NCBI RefSeq assembly: GCF_035582795.1
Contig: NC_134366.1
Span: 436,501-500,500, forward strand
Length of the DNA stretch: 64,000 nt
From: Mycteria americana
Lineage: Eukaryota > Chordata > Aves > Ciconiiformes > Ciconiidae
Reading direction: 5' to 3'
The position numbers and the translations under genes were made by a program. The notes beneath the pieces were generated by a model. It ran no database searches and was not told the DNA's origin. It saw only the letters and a list, made by a program, of their open reading frames with translations. Below, piece by piece: positions 47,359-58,200 of this stretch (the stretch's first letter is position 1; each line of letters begins with the position of its first letter).

Positions 47359-50300
47359 TCAGGTCCGGTCCTGGGTCTGCCGGCGGATGAGCTCGGCGTA
47401 GAGGCCCCCCCGCCGCAGCAGCTCCTCGTGGATCCCTGCCTGCGGGGGTGGCGGAGACGGTGTCACCCTCGTGGCTGCCGCCCCCCGCCCGCTCCTGCCC
47501 GCAGCCCCCCCCCCCGGCGCTGCCCACCTCGGCCACCCGGCCCCGCGCCAGCACCACGATGAGGTCGGCCCCCCGGATGGTGCTGAGGCGGTGGGCGATG
47601 AGCAGCACCGTGCGGCCCGAGGCCGCGCGGTCCAGGGCCTCCTGCACCGCCTTCTCCGACTGGGCGTCCAGCGCGCTCGTGGCCTCGTCCAGGATGAGGA
47701 CGGCGGGGTCCTTCAGCAGCGCCCGGGCGATGGCGATGCGCTGCTTCTGACCCCCCGAGAGCGCCGCGCCGCGCTCGCCTGGCGGGGACAACCGCAGGGG
47801 TGCCGGTGCCGCCCCGGCCCCGGCGACCCCCGGACGGGGAGAGACCCGCGCCCCGAGGACGGGAGCGGAGGGCCGCGGCCGTGCTCCCACGCCGCCTCCC
47901 GCACCGGAGCCAGGGAACCCCCCAGGAACGCCGGCACCGAACCGCGTCCTTCCTGCGGGGAGCCTGGCACAGCCGCGGCTCCCTCCCGGCACAGCCTCGC
48001 GCCAGCAGTGACCGGCAGCCAGGGTCTCGTGCTCGTCCATCTGTCCCACGGGGCGGCTGGGCCGGTTCGGGGGCACCGGCCGCCTCCCACCCCCACCACG
48101 TCCCACGCTGCCGCCGGGCTCGGCCCCCCGCCACGCCCCACTCCGTGGTGCGCAGCCCGGCCGGAGCCCGGCGCGTACCCACGACGGTGTCGTAGCCCTC
48201 GGGGAAGCTGCGGATGAAGCCATCAGCGTTGGCGAGCTGGGCCGCGGCGTACACCTCTGCGTCGGAGGCTCCCGGCTTCCCGAAGCGGATGTTCTCCATG
48301 ATGGTTGTTCCGAAGAGCACCGGCTCCTGGGGCAGCGTCCGGCCCCTCAGCACCGAGCCCCGGACGGGGCCACCTCCCTCCCCTCCCCTGGGGACAGCGC
48401 GGGCCCAGGCGGTTCCCACCCAGCGCCTGGGGGAAGCGCCCCACGGCAGCCCCACGGCAGCCCCACGCCCCACGGCAGCCCCGAACCTGGCTGATGAAGC
48501 CGATGACCTGCCCGCGCAGCCAGGAGGGGTCCAGGGAGGAGATGTCGTGGCCGTCCAGGGTGATGGTGCCCTGCGTGGGCTCGTAGAACCGCTCCAGCAG
48601 CGCCGCCACCGTCGACTTCCCTGCGGAGGGGAGCCCTCGGCCCTGTGGCACGGCACGGCCGCACACCCCCGTGCCCCCCCGGCCCCGGCTGTGAGCCCCG
48701 GCCTCGCAGAGAGCCGCTGGGCGGGCAGGAGGCGCAGGGGCCGGTTCCCAGTCCCTGGAGCCCACTGGGCAGAGCACTGGGGCACAGGAGGATGCGCCCG
48801 GGGACCGGCAAGGGGCCGAGCTGGCATCCCCAGGGAGCGCTGGCCATGGGGTGCCTGCCCTGGGGGTGTGGGAGGGCTGGGGGGGCCGGGGGAGCCAGCG
48901 GCTGGGCCGGTACCTCCTCCGGACGGTCCCACGATGGCCACCGTCTTGCAGGGGGGCAGGGTGAGGCTGAAGTCCCGCAGAACCGGGTAGCCGGGGCGGG
49001 TGGGGTAGCTGCGGGGAGAGGAGCGGGGGGGCTGCGGCAGCACGGTGCCGGCCCCCCGGCCTGCAGGGCGGCTCGGGGGGCTGGGGGGAGGCGGCTCGGG
49101 GGGGCCTGGGGCGGCTCACCTGAAGGAGACGCGGTGGAAGCAGATGCGGCCGAGCAGGGAGTGTCCGGGGATGGAGGCCCCCCCCCGCAGCGCCACGCTG
49201 GGCTCCAGTGTCAGCAACTCGAAGACGCGGGCGCCGGCGCTCAGACCTCGCACCACCTGCGGGGACGGCGGCAGGAGCACGCCCTGGCCCCCCCGGACCC
49301 CCGGACCCCGGCCCCGGGGGGCCGGCGGGAGCCCCCCCCCACCTACCTGCCCAAGCAGGATGGAGATGTTGGCCATGGACCTGCCGGGGCACGAGGGGAG
49401 AGACCGAGCTCAGGGCCGCGCCCCGCGCAGGCTGCGGCACGCCGGGGGTGCCGGGGGTGCCGGAGGAGGTGCCGCGCCAGGCCCTGCCCTGACCTTTGCA
49501 CCGTCTGCGAGGCCACCAGGAAGGACATGAGGTCGCCCGGCGAGAGCTCGTCGCCGGCCATCAGGGAGCCGCCCACGAAGATGGTCCCCAGGACGATGCC
49601 TGTGGGGCGTGGGGCGTGGGTGGGACCCGGGGCACCCCGGCACCGCGGGGTCCTGCCCCGTGGCACCGCCGGGTCCTGCCCTGCGGCGCCCACTCACCGT
49701 TGAGCGCCAGGTTGGAGAGCCCCTGGAAGGCGGCGATGCCCAGCCCCAGCCGCTCGTTCAGCCAGCCGGCGCGGTCCACCTCGGCGCGGTACAGCCTGCG
49801 GGCAGGGACGGCGCTGACGCCCCCCGGCCCCCCGCCGCCCCCGCCGGGCGAGAGCCCCCGCCGCCCCCTTACCCCGCCTGCCGGTCCTCCATGGCGAAGG
49901 CACGCACGGTCCGGATGTTTCCCAGCACCTCGTCGGCCACCCCGGTGGCCTTGGCCACCTGCAGGGACAGGGACGGGGAGGGAGGCCGGTGCGGGACAGC
50001 CCCTGCTCCGGCCCCGGGGGAACGGCGGGGTCCCTTGGTGGGGTGGCAGGGCTGGGGGGGGGTGGGGGTGGCGAGCGTGGCGTTACCTGCTCCTGCGCCC
50101 GGCGTGAGAGGCTGCGGAGGACGGTGCCGATGAGGGCCCCGGCGCCCACCAGCGCGGGCAGCGCCACGAGCAGGAGGCCGGTCAGCTTGGGCGAGAGCAG
50201 GTAGAGCGAGACGAAGCAGCCCGCCGTCTGGGTGCCGCTGCGCAGGCCCTGGGGGGGGCGGGCAGGGGTGGGTGCTGGGGGCTGGTGGCGGCCGAGGGGG

Positions 50301-52020
50301 TCCGGTGCTGCCGGCCGCGGGCCTCACCTGGGAGATGGCCAGCTTGAAGGAGGACTTGAACTCCTGGATGTCGGCCGTCAGCCGGTTCACCAGCTGCCCC
50401 GTCCGGTTGGCGTCGAAGAACGCCACGTCCTGCCTGCCAGGCGGAGCGGCGGTGGGCTGGGGGACCCCCACACCCCATCCCCGCACCCCCCGCTGCCCCG
50501 CGGGGCGTTTTACCGGAGCAGGGAGACGAAGAGCGCCTTGCGCATGCTGCCCGCCACCTGCTCCCCGACCCGCGCCAGCAGCGCGATGTACCCGAAGGTC
50601 AGCAGCCCCTGCGGAGCAGAGGGGCTCAGGAGGGGTGCGGGGCGGGGGCATCCCCCCGGGACCCCCCGCCCGGCTCGGGGTGCTGGTGCCCACCTGCAGG
50701 CAGTAGACGGCGAGCAGGCGCAGGGCCGGGCGCCGGGCCTCCTGCAGGTAGCCGGCGATGTGGCCGCGGGCGCAGCGGGCCACCACGTTCACCAGCTGCC
50801 CCAGCAGCACCGGGATGTGGACGTTGAGCAGGGCTGCGCCCAGCGCCAGCTGCGGGGACGGCGGGCGTCACGCCGCGGCACGGGGACGGCGGGGACGAGG
50901 GGGACCGCAGCCGCCCACCCGCCCCTGCTCACCACCACAGCCGCCGAGAGGGCCAGGAGCTGGGGGCGCAGGAAGGTCCAGAACGCCGGCCAGTCGAAGG
51001 CGGGCTCCGGCCGGGGCTGCGCAGGCTCGGGGGGGACGGGGACGGTGGGGACGGTGGGGACGGCGGCCTCCTGGCAGCGCGCGGCCGTGCCCAGCAAGCC
51101 GAGTGCCACGCAGCCGGCAGCCGGGCCGGCCAGGAGCAGGCAGCGCAGGGCTGGGGGTGCGGGGCCGGGGAGCGGGCGAGGGGGGCCGGCCAGCCCCAGG
51201 CGCCCCCCCCCATACCTGAAACTGGGGAGAGGGGTGGGCGCGGGGCGCCTGAGCCGGAGGCCAGCCCCGGGGACGCGGGGGGACCCGCGAGGGCTGTCCC
51301 CCCCCAGGCACGGCCAGCCTCCCCATGCCGCCCTGGGCTGCCCCGGGGCAGGGGACACCCCGTCCCCCTCCTGGCGCTCCCGGTGTCCCCGCTCCCGCAC
51401 TGCCCCCGGCTGCGCACCAGCACCCAGCTCCCTCCGCTCTCTCCCCGGTCCCCCCAGCCGCCCCCATACCAGCGTTTGGGATCCCACCGCCCCCACCCCG
51501 ATCCCAGCCCCGCTGCCCCGAGGTGCCCAAGTGCCCCTGCACCCCCGGCACCCCCCACCCCCTGGCTCCCGGGGACCCCAGAGTCCGGGCTCCCCCCCTC
51601 CAGGGACCCAGGACCTCCGGCTCCCCCCGCCGCCCCCCCGCCCCTCCAGGGGCCCAGGACCCCCGGCTCCCCCCGCCGCCCCCCCCAGGGACCCAGGACC
51701 CCCGGCTGCCCGCCTCCAGGGGCCCAGGACCCCCGGCTCCCCCCGTCCCCCCAGGGACCCAGGACCCCCGGCTGCCCCCCTCCAGGGGCCCAGGACCCCC
51801 GGCTCCCCCCGTCCCCCCAGGGACCGGAGGGTCCGGGCTGCCCCCACCCCAGAGGACCCCGGAGTTGGGCTCCCCCCCCCGGGGACCCCCCTCGCCCCCC
51901 GCCCGCAGGACCCCGCCCGGACCCGCGGTACCTGCGCCCCGGGGCGGGGGGCGGCCGCAGCGCGGCGGGGACGGAGCGGAGCCCGGCCCGGGCGCCGAGC
52001 GCCCGCAGCAGCAGCAGCAT
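47359..52020 (-). CDS. ABCB8: ABCB8, mitochondrial ATP-binding cassette half-transporter
   Basis: Inner-mitochondrial-membrane ABC half-transporter (mitoSUR), linked to iron handling and the mitochondrial ATP-sensitive potassium channel. Sixteen minus-strand exons: 51932-52020, 50933-51215, 50694-50849, 50514-50608, 50328-50433, 50087-50248, 49873-49958, 49698-49795, 49494-49599, 49347-49380, 49120-49256, 48914-49008, 48487-48620, 48179-48326, 47528-47778, 47359-47439. They sum to 2,061 nt, 686 residues (human 735). The N-terminus [18 protein letters not shown] is Arg-rich like a mitochondrial presequence. The membrane domain shows [20 protein letters not shown] and [20 protein letters not shown]. 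The nucleotide-binding domain has Walker A GPSGGGKST (split by an intron), [20 protein letters not shown], signature [17 protein letters not shown], Walker [12 protein letters not shown] and IAHRLST. One exon is only 34 bp. Head to head with ATG9B. Confidence 0.96.
51540..51860. repeat. CCCAGGACCCCCGGCTCCCC minisatellite in ABCB8 intron 1
   Basis: About ten copies of CCCAGGACCCCCGGCT(C/G)CCC with CGTCCCCCCAGGGAC or CCTCCAGGGG linkers, alternating as a two-part higher-order unit. It lies in the first ABCB8 intron. Confidence 0.85.
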
Positions 52021-53814
52021 GGCGGCCCGCCGAGCCCGGCCGAGCGCGGCCGCCCCGCGGGGCGGCACCGGGGCGGGCAGGGGCGGCACCGGCGGCGGCG
52101 GGCGGAGCCCCGGCACCGCGGCCCGGGCCCTGCGCCGGCCCCGACCCGCGCCGGCCCCGCACCGGGCCCCAGGGCCCCGCGCCGCGCCGCCCCCCCCCGG
52201 GCCCCGCAGCCCCGTCCGTGCCCGCGGCCTGCTCCGGCACCCCGGGGCCCTCGCTGCCGCCCGGGCCCCGCGCCGGGACGCGGGACCCCGCACCCCCGGC
52301 CCCCGCACCGGGCCCCGCACCGGGGCCGCCTCACCCGCGCTCGGACCCCGCTCCCCACGGCGCGGGACCCCCCGAGACCCCCGCCCGCCCCCCCGGTGCC
52401 GGTGCCGGTGCCGGTGCCGGTGCCGCTGCGACCATGCCCGGCGGCGGGACCCGGTCCCGGTCCCGGTCCCGGTGCCGGTGCGGAGCCAGGTGAGAGCCCG
52501 GCGGCGGGGACACCGGCCCCGCGGGGACCGCGCCAGCGCCGAGCCAAGAGGTGAGCGGGGACGGGGACGGCGGGGGGCACCGGGGGGCACCGGGGACGGG
52601 GACACGGGAGCGGCCACCCCAGCGCGGCCCCGAGGGGTCGCGGTGCCCCGGACCCCCCCCAGCGCAGGGTCACCCCGCTCCTTCCCGGGGTCCCCCGGCC
52701 CGGCCGCCGCGGGGACGCTGCGTGTGGGACCCCCCACACCCGCGCCTGGCCCGGCCGGGGGACGCGGGGGCACCGGCTGCCGGTGCTCGCACGGGGCAGA
52801 TGTGTCCCCACGCCTGTCCCCACGCCTGTCCCCACGGGGTCATCGGGGTGCCTGTGTCCCCGCGGGGTGCGCGTGGGCCCATGGCGTCCAGGTGACAACG
52901 TGGGCCATCGAGGTGCCCGTGTCTGTCCGTGTCCGTGGGGCTGTCCCCACGGGAGCGTCCCCACGGGGTGGCCGTGTCTCTGCGGGGCGTGTGTCACCAC
53001 GGTGCTACTGGGGTACGCGTCGCTGCGGGGTGCGCGTCACCGCGGGGCCATCACGCTGTGTCCCCGTCGGGGTGCCTGCGTCCTCACCGAGGTGCGTGTG
53101 TCCCTGCGGGGTCACGGGGTCCCTGCGCGGGCACACGTGCCACCGTGGGGACGCTGGGGCGTGCGGGCCCTCGCAGGGGTCACCGGGGCCCTTGCCAGGG
53201 TGCGTGTCCCTGGGGGGCCGGTCTGTCCCCACGGGTGCCCGTGTTCCCTGGGGCGTGCAGGGGACCAGCGTGTCGGGGGGGGTCCCGGGCTGCCCTGCCC
53301 CAGCACGGGGGTCCCCTCGCCGGCCCTCGGCCCCTCCCGCTGTTTACGCCGCCCGGGCTATTTTCGGGTGCCCCAGCCCCGCGGGTATTTTTGGCCGCCC
53401 GGTGCGGGGCACGTGGGGGAAGGGCCGTGCCGGCGTCACCAGCGGGCGATGGCCGGGGACACCCGATCCCGGGGGACACGGTGGCTCTGTCCCCAATGGG
53501 GAGTTGCACAAGGACGGGGGTCAGCGCAGGGACGGCGCGTCCAGCTGCGCCCGGGTCTCTGCCGGCTGCGGCCGCGTCTCTCCTGCTGAATCACCGCCCC
53601 GGGGCCCGGGGCTCCCTGGTGCCCACGGCCTCGCCGCACCGGCCCCGGTGCCGTGAGTCAGGCCCCGGCAGTGCCGTGGCAGGGTGGGGCCGGACGGCAT
53701 CACCTGCGGCTGCTGGCCCGGCCGGGCACTGGCACTGGCCACGGGAGGGGACGCTGGTGGCGTGCGGGGCTGTGGGAGCACCGGCCGGCGGCGGTAAGGG
53801 GAGGGCAGCAGGGG

Positions 53815-54350
53815 CCGGCCGGGGGGGTCCTGTCCTGCCCCAGGGGGTGGGGGTCCCATCCTGCCCTGAGGGGAGGGGGGTCCCGTCCTGTGCCAAGGGG
53901 AGGGGGTCTTGTCCTGCCCCAAGGGGGTGGGGGTCTCATCCTGCCCCAGGGTCTAGGGGTTCCGTCCTGCCCCAAGGGGGTGGGGGTCCCATCCTGCCCT
54001 GAGGGGAGGGGGGTCCTGTCCTGCCCTGAGAGTTCAGGGGTCCCATCCTGCCCGAGGGCAGTGGGGGTCCTGTGCTTCCCCAAGGGGCTGAGGGTCCCAT
54101 CCTGCCCCAAGGGTCCAGGGGTCCCCTCCTTCCCCAGGGGCCGGGGGTGCTGCCCTTCTCCAGGGGGGTGGGGGTCCCATCCTGCTGCAAGGGGTTGGGG
54201 GTCCCAAACTGCCCCAAGGGAACTGGGGTCCTGTGTTGCCCCAAGGGACTGGGGGTCCTGTCCTGCGGGTTTGGGATCCCTCCTGCCCCAGGGCCCAGGG
54301 GTCCGTCCCTGTCCCCAAGGGGATGGGGCCCTGTTCTCCCCCGGGGCCGG
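53815..54350. repeat. GTCCTGTCCTGCCCCAAGGGG minisatellite
   Basis: About 15 copies of a unit near 35 bp: GGGGGTCC(C/T)(A/G)TCCTGCCC followed by CAAGGGG or TGAGGGGAGG. Copies have diverged, so open frames across it are accidental. Confidence 0.85.
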
Positions 54351-54439
54351 GGGTCCCCGGGGCATTAAGAGGCCCCTGGGGCTCAGGAGCTCGGTCCTGC
54401 GCCCCGGCTGCTGCCCTGGCCCTGGGCTGCTCGCTGCCC

Positions 54440-54790
54440 CATGGCTCGGTGGGGACGGGGGTCAGGGGGGTGGGGGTCTGTGGGGACAGGGGGTCTGCGG
54501 GGACGGGGGTCCATGGGGAGGGTGATCCATACTGATGGGGGTCCATGGGGAGGGTGTCCTTGGGAACGGGGTCTGTGGGGAGGGGGCTCCATGCGGACGG
54601 GGGTCCATGGGGATGGGGGTCGGTGGGGACAGGGGGTCTGTGGGGACAGGGGTCCATGGGGAGGGTGATCCATGCTGATGGGGCTCCATGGGGAGGGGGC
54701 TCCATGGGGACGGGGGTCCGTGGGGAGGGGGCTCCATGGGGATGGGGGTCTGTGGGGAGGGGGCTCCATGGGGGCAGGGGTCCACTCCAG
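54440..54790. repeat. GGGGGTCCATGGGGA minisatellite
   Basis: About 14 copies of a 20-30 bp unit (GGGTCCATGGGGAGGG, GGGTCTGTGGGGACAG), just upstream of ATG9B. Many CCATGG start-like triplets occur but none opens a supported gene. Confidence 0.85.
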
Positions 54791-55293
54791 TTGGACTGGG
54801 GGGGGCAGCGCAGCACGGCCCGAGGGGCGGACACAGGGCGAAGCAGGGGTCTCTGCCGGGCTGGGCAGGGGTCTCTTCCCCGGGGAGCTCTGGCCCCGCG
54901 GGGAGGGCACGGCCGGGCGCTGGCGGTGATCCAGCCGGTGAGACGGGACGGGCGGCGTGCGCGGCGTGGCCCTGCCCGGGGCCGTGACCGCGGCTGCGGT
55001 GCGGGAGGCCAGCTCAGGCCACCCGAATTCGGGGCACGCGGGCCGCGCTGCGTGACCTCGCCGGCATTTCCGGCTCCCGGCCGCGGGGCAGACAGCTCAG
55101 CCCGGCTTGGCCCGGCTTGGCACGGCATCCCCGTGCCCCACGGCTGGGCGCTGGCTGCCCCGCAGCCCATGGGGCTGGGAGGGGGCTCCGTCCCCGCCGG
55201 GCACCCCCGCTGCCAGGGTCCGTGCCGGGCGGGGGTCCCTGGGCCGCGGCGGCGGGTGCCGACGGGCGTCCCCGGCAGGCGCTGCGGCGGGCG

Positions 55294-58200
55294 ATGGCGG
55301 GGCAGGGGGAGTACCGGCGACTGGAGGACTTCGAGGAGGACTCACCCCCCGGCGAGGAGGAGCTGCTGGTGCACGTCACCGAGGGGCTGCAAGGTAGCGG
55401 GGGTCCGGACCCTGCCGGGGGGCAGCTCCGGGCTGCTGGGGGGGGGCAGGCGCTGCCCTGGGGGGTCACGGCGGGTGGTCTGGGGTCGTGGCCCCCCCGG
55501 TGGGGCACGGGCTGGGGGACTCGACCAGGGGGCGGGGGGGTGGGCGGGGGGGGGCAGGCCCAGCCCTGCCGTGTGTGGGGTGGGGGCACCGGCCGCCCCA
55601 CGGCCCCCCCCGGCTGGTCACAGGGCGGGGGTGCCCCCGGGGTGGGGGGCGCGGGGGGCCGGGGCGGGCCGTGCCACGGCCCCTGCTCAGCCCCCGCTGT
55701 TTTTCTCTCCTCGCCAGACTCCTGGCACCACATCAAGAACCTGGATAATTTCTTCACCAAGATATCCTTGCAGGGCCCCTGCCTGGCTGCTGCCCAGCCC
55801 TGCCCGCGGCCAGCGCTGCGGCGGGGGGGTGGGGGGACCCCGGTGCCGAGGGGGGACGGGAGGGTCCGGCACCGCGGGCACATGCTCCTTAACGCACCCC
55901 CAACATCTACCACTTCCACCAAAAGAATGGCTTCGCCTGCATGATGCTCTCCGACCTCTTCGAGCTGGTGTAAGTGCCGGCGGGACGCCCACCCGTGCCC
56001 GCCGGGCCGTGCCGTGCCGCGCCGCTCTGTGCCGAGCCACGCCGGGCGGCCGCGGTACGAGGGGCCGTGCTGATCCCCTGCCACCCCCAGGCAGTTCCTG
56101 TTCGTCGTCACCTTCACCACCTTCCTGCTGTGCTGCGTGGAGTACGACGTCCTCTTCGCCAACCGGCCGCTCAACCACAGCCATGCCGGGGGGGCGGCCC
56201 CCGACCGCAGCAAGGTGACGCTGCCCGACGCCGTCCTGCCCGCCCCGCAGTGCGCCCAGAGGTGAGGAGGGGGCCGGGAGCCGCCGGCAGGGCCGCGCGG
56301 GGGTCCCGGCGCCCCGCCTGACACGCGTCCCCTGCCAGGATCCGGGCCAGCGGCTGGATCATCTTCCTGCTGGTGATGGCGGCCGTCTTCTGGCTGTACC
56401 GGCTGGTGAAGGTGCTCTGCAGCCTGCTCAGCTACTGGGAGATCCGCACCTTCTACATCAAAGCCCTCAACATCCCCTCGGTGAGCGGGGCCACGGGGAG
56501 GGGGCTGGCGGGGCGGGGGCCGGCCGTGCCGTTGCCGTGCCGAGCCGAGCCGTGCCGTGCCGTGCCGTGCCGGCATAGATTGGCGTGTCGTTGGTGCAGG
56601 AGGGGCTGTGCAACTACAGCTGGCAGGAGGTGCAGGCGCGGCTGATCTCGCTGCAGCGCCGGCAGCAGATGTGCGTGCACAAGAGGGAGCTGACGGAGCT
56701 GGACATCTACCACCGCATCCTGCGCTTCAAGAACTACACGGTGGCCATGGTCAACAAGTCGCTGCTGCCCGTCCGCTTCCACTTGCCGCTGCTGGGCCCC
56801 GTCGTCTTCCTCACCCAGGGCCTCAAGTACAACCTGGAGCTGCTCCTCTTCTGGGGCCCCGGCTCCCTCTTCCAGAACAAGTGGAGCCTGCGGCCGCAGT
56901 GCAAGCGGGCGGGCGCCCGGCGGGAGCTGGCCCGGCGCCTGGCGCGTGCCATGGTGCTGCTGGGGCTGGCCAACCTGCTGCTCTGCCCCTGCGTGCTGGT
57001 CTGGCAGCTCCTCTACGCCTTCTTCAGCTACGCCGAGGTGATCAAGCGGGAGCCGGGCAGCCTGGGCGCCCGCCGCTGGTCCCTCTACGGCCGCCACTAC
57101 CTGCGCCACTTCAACGAGCTCAACCACGAGCTGCAGGCGCGGCTGAGCCGCGGCTACAAGCCGGCCACCAAGTACATGAACTCCTTCACCAGCCCGCTGC
57201 TCACCGTGCTGGCCAAGAACGTCGGCTTCTTCGCCGGCTCCATCCTGGCCGTGCTCATCGTCCTGACCGTCTACGACGAGGACGTGCTGACGGTGCAGCA
57301 CATCCTCACCGCCATCACGGTGCTGGGGCTGGTGGTCACCCTGGCCAGGTGGGTGCGCCGGGCCGGGCCGGGCCGTCGGCGGGCACGGCGGGGCGGCAGG
57401 GTGGCCGAGCGGGAGGTGGGACGCCTGCCCCCCCGCCCGCAGGTCCTTCATCCCCGACGAGCACACGGTGTGGTGCCCGGAGCAGCTGCTGCAGCGCGTC
57501 CTGGCCCACGTCCACTACATGCCGGACCACTGGCAGGGCAACGCCAGCCGGTCGGAGACGCGCAGCGAGATGGCGCAGCTCTTCCAGTACAAGGCGGTGA
57601 GCGCGGGCAGAGCCGGGCGGGCGGCGGGACCCCCCCACCCCTCCTGACGCCCCTCGCCGCCCGCAGGTCTTCATCCTGGAGGAGCTGCTGAGCCCCATCC
57701 TCACCCCCCTCATCCTCATCTTCGCCCTGCCCACCCGCGCCCTGGACATCGTCGACTTCTTCCGCAACTTCACGGTGGAGGTGGTGGGGGTGGGTGACAT
57801 CTGCTCCTTCGCCCAGCTCGACGTCCGCAACCACGGCAATCCCCAGGTGTGTGTGTGGGGGGGGGGGGGGGTCCCGGTGGGGCCGGTCCGGGGGTGTGGG
57901 GGGGTCCCGGGCGCGGCCCCGCTCACGCCCCCGCCCCGCAGTGGCTGTCGGCCGGGCAGACGGAGGCCTCCGTGTACCAGCAAGCAGAGAACGGGAAGAC
58001 GGAGCTGTCGCTGATGCACTTCGCCATCACCAACCCGCGCTGGCAGCCGCCGCCGCCGAGCGAGCTCTTCCTCAGCCACCTGAAGGAGAAGGTGCAGCAG
58101 GACGCGGCCGCCGCGCCGCCTGCCCGGCGCATCCTGGCCGAGGGGCCGCTGGGAGCTTCCCTCTTCTCCGACGACTCGGCGGCGGCGGTGAGCGGGGTGG

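Larger units (their letters stand above)
52021..55278. promoter_or_regulatory. ABCB8/ATG9B divergent promoter and intergenic region
   Basis: The part next to ABCB8 (52.0-52.6 kb) is a dense CpG island. Because the ATG9B coding exon begins at an acceptor (55279), at least one ATG9B leader exon must lie in this interval; I could not place it. The rest holds GTGTCCCCACGGGG-type repeats (about 52790-53250) and two minisatellites (53815-54350 and 54440-54790). No coding exon was recognised. Confidence 0.6.

Noticed and set aside
45602-48223. 873-codon minus-strand frame running through ABCB8 exons and introns
   Set aside because: Only the piece matching exon 47528-47778 is real; the rest is intron and minisatellite read through.
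56581-56599. Alternative acceptor giving IGVSLVQ before EGLCNYSW in ATG9B
   Set aside because: The acceptor at 56599 gives the same length as ATG9A and human ATG9B in this segment; the upstream one would add six residues without counterpart.
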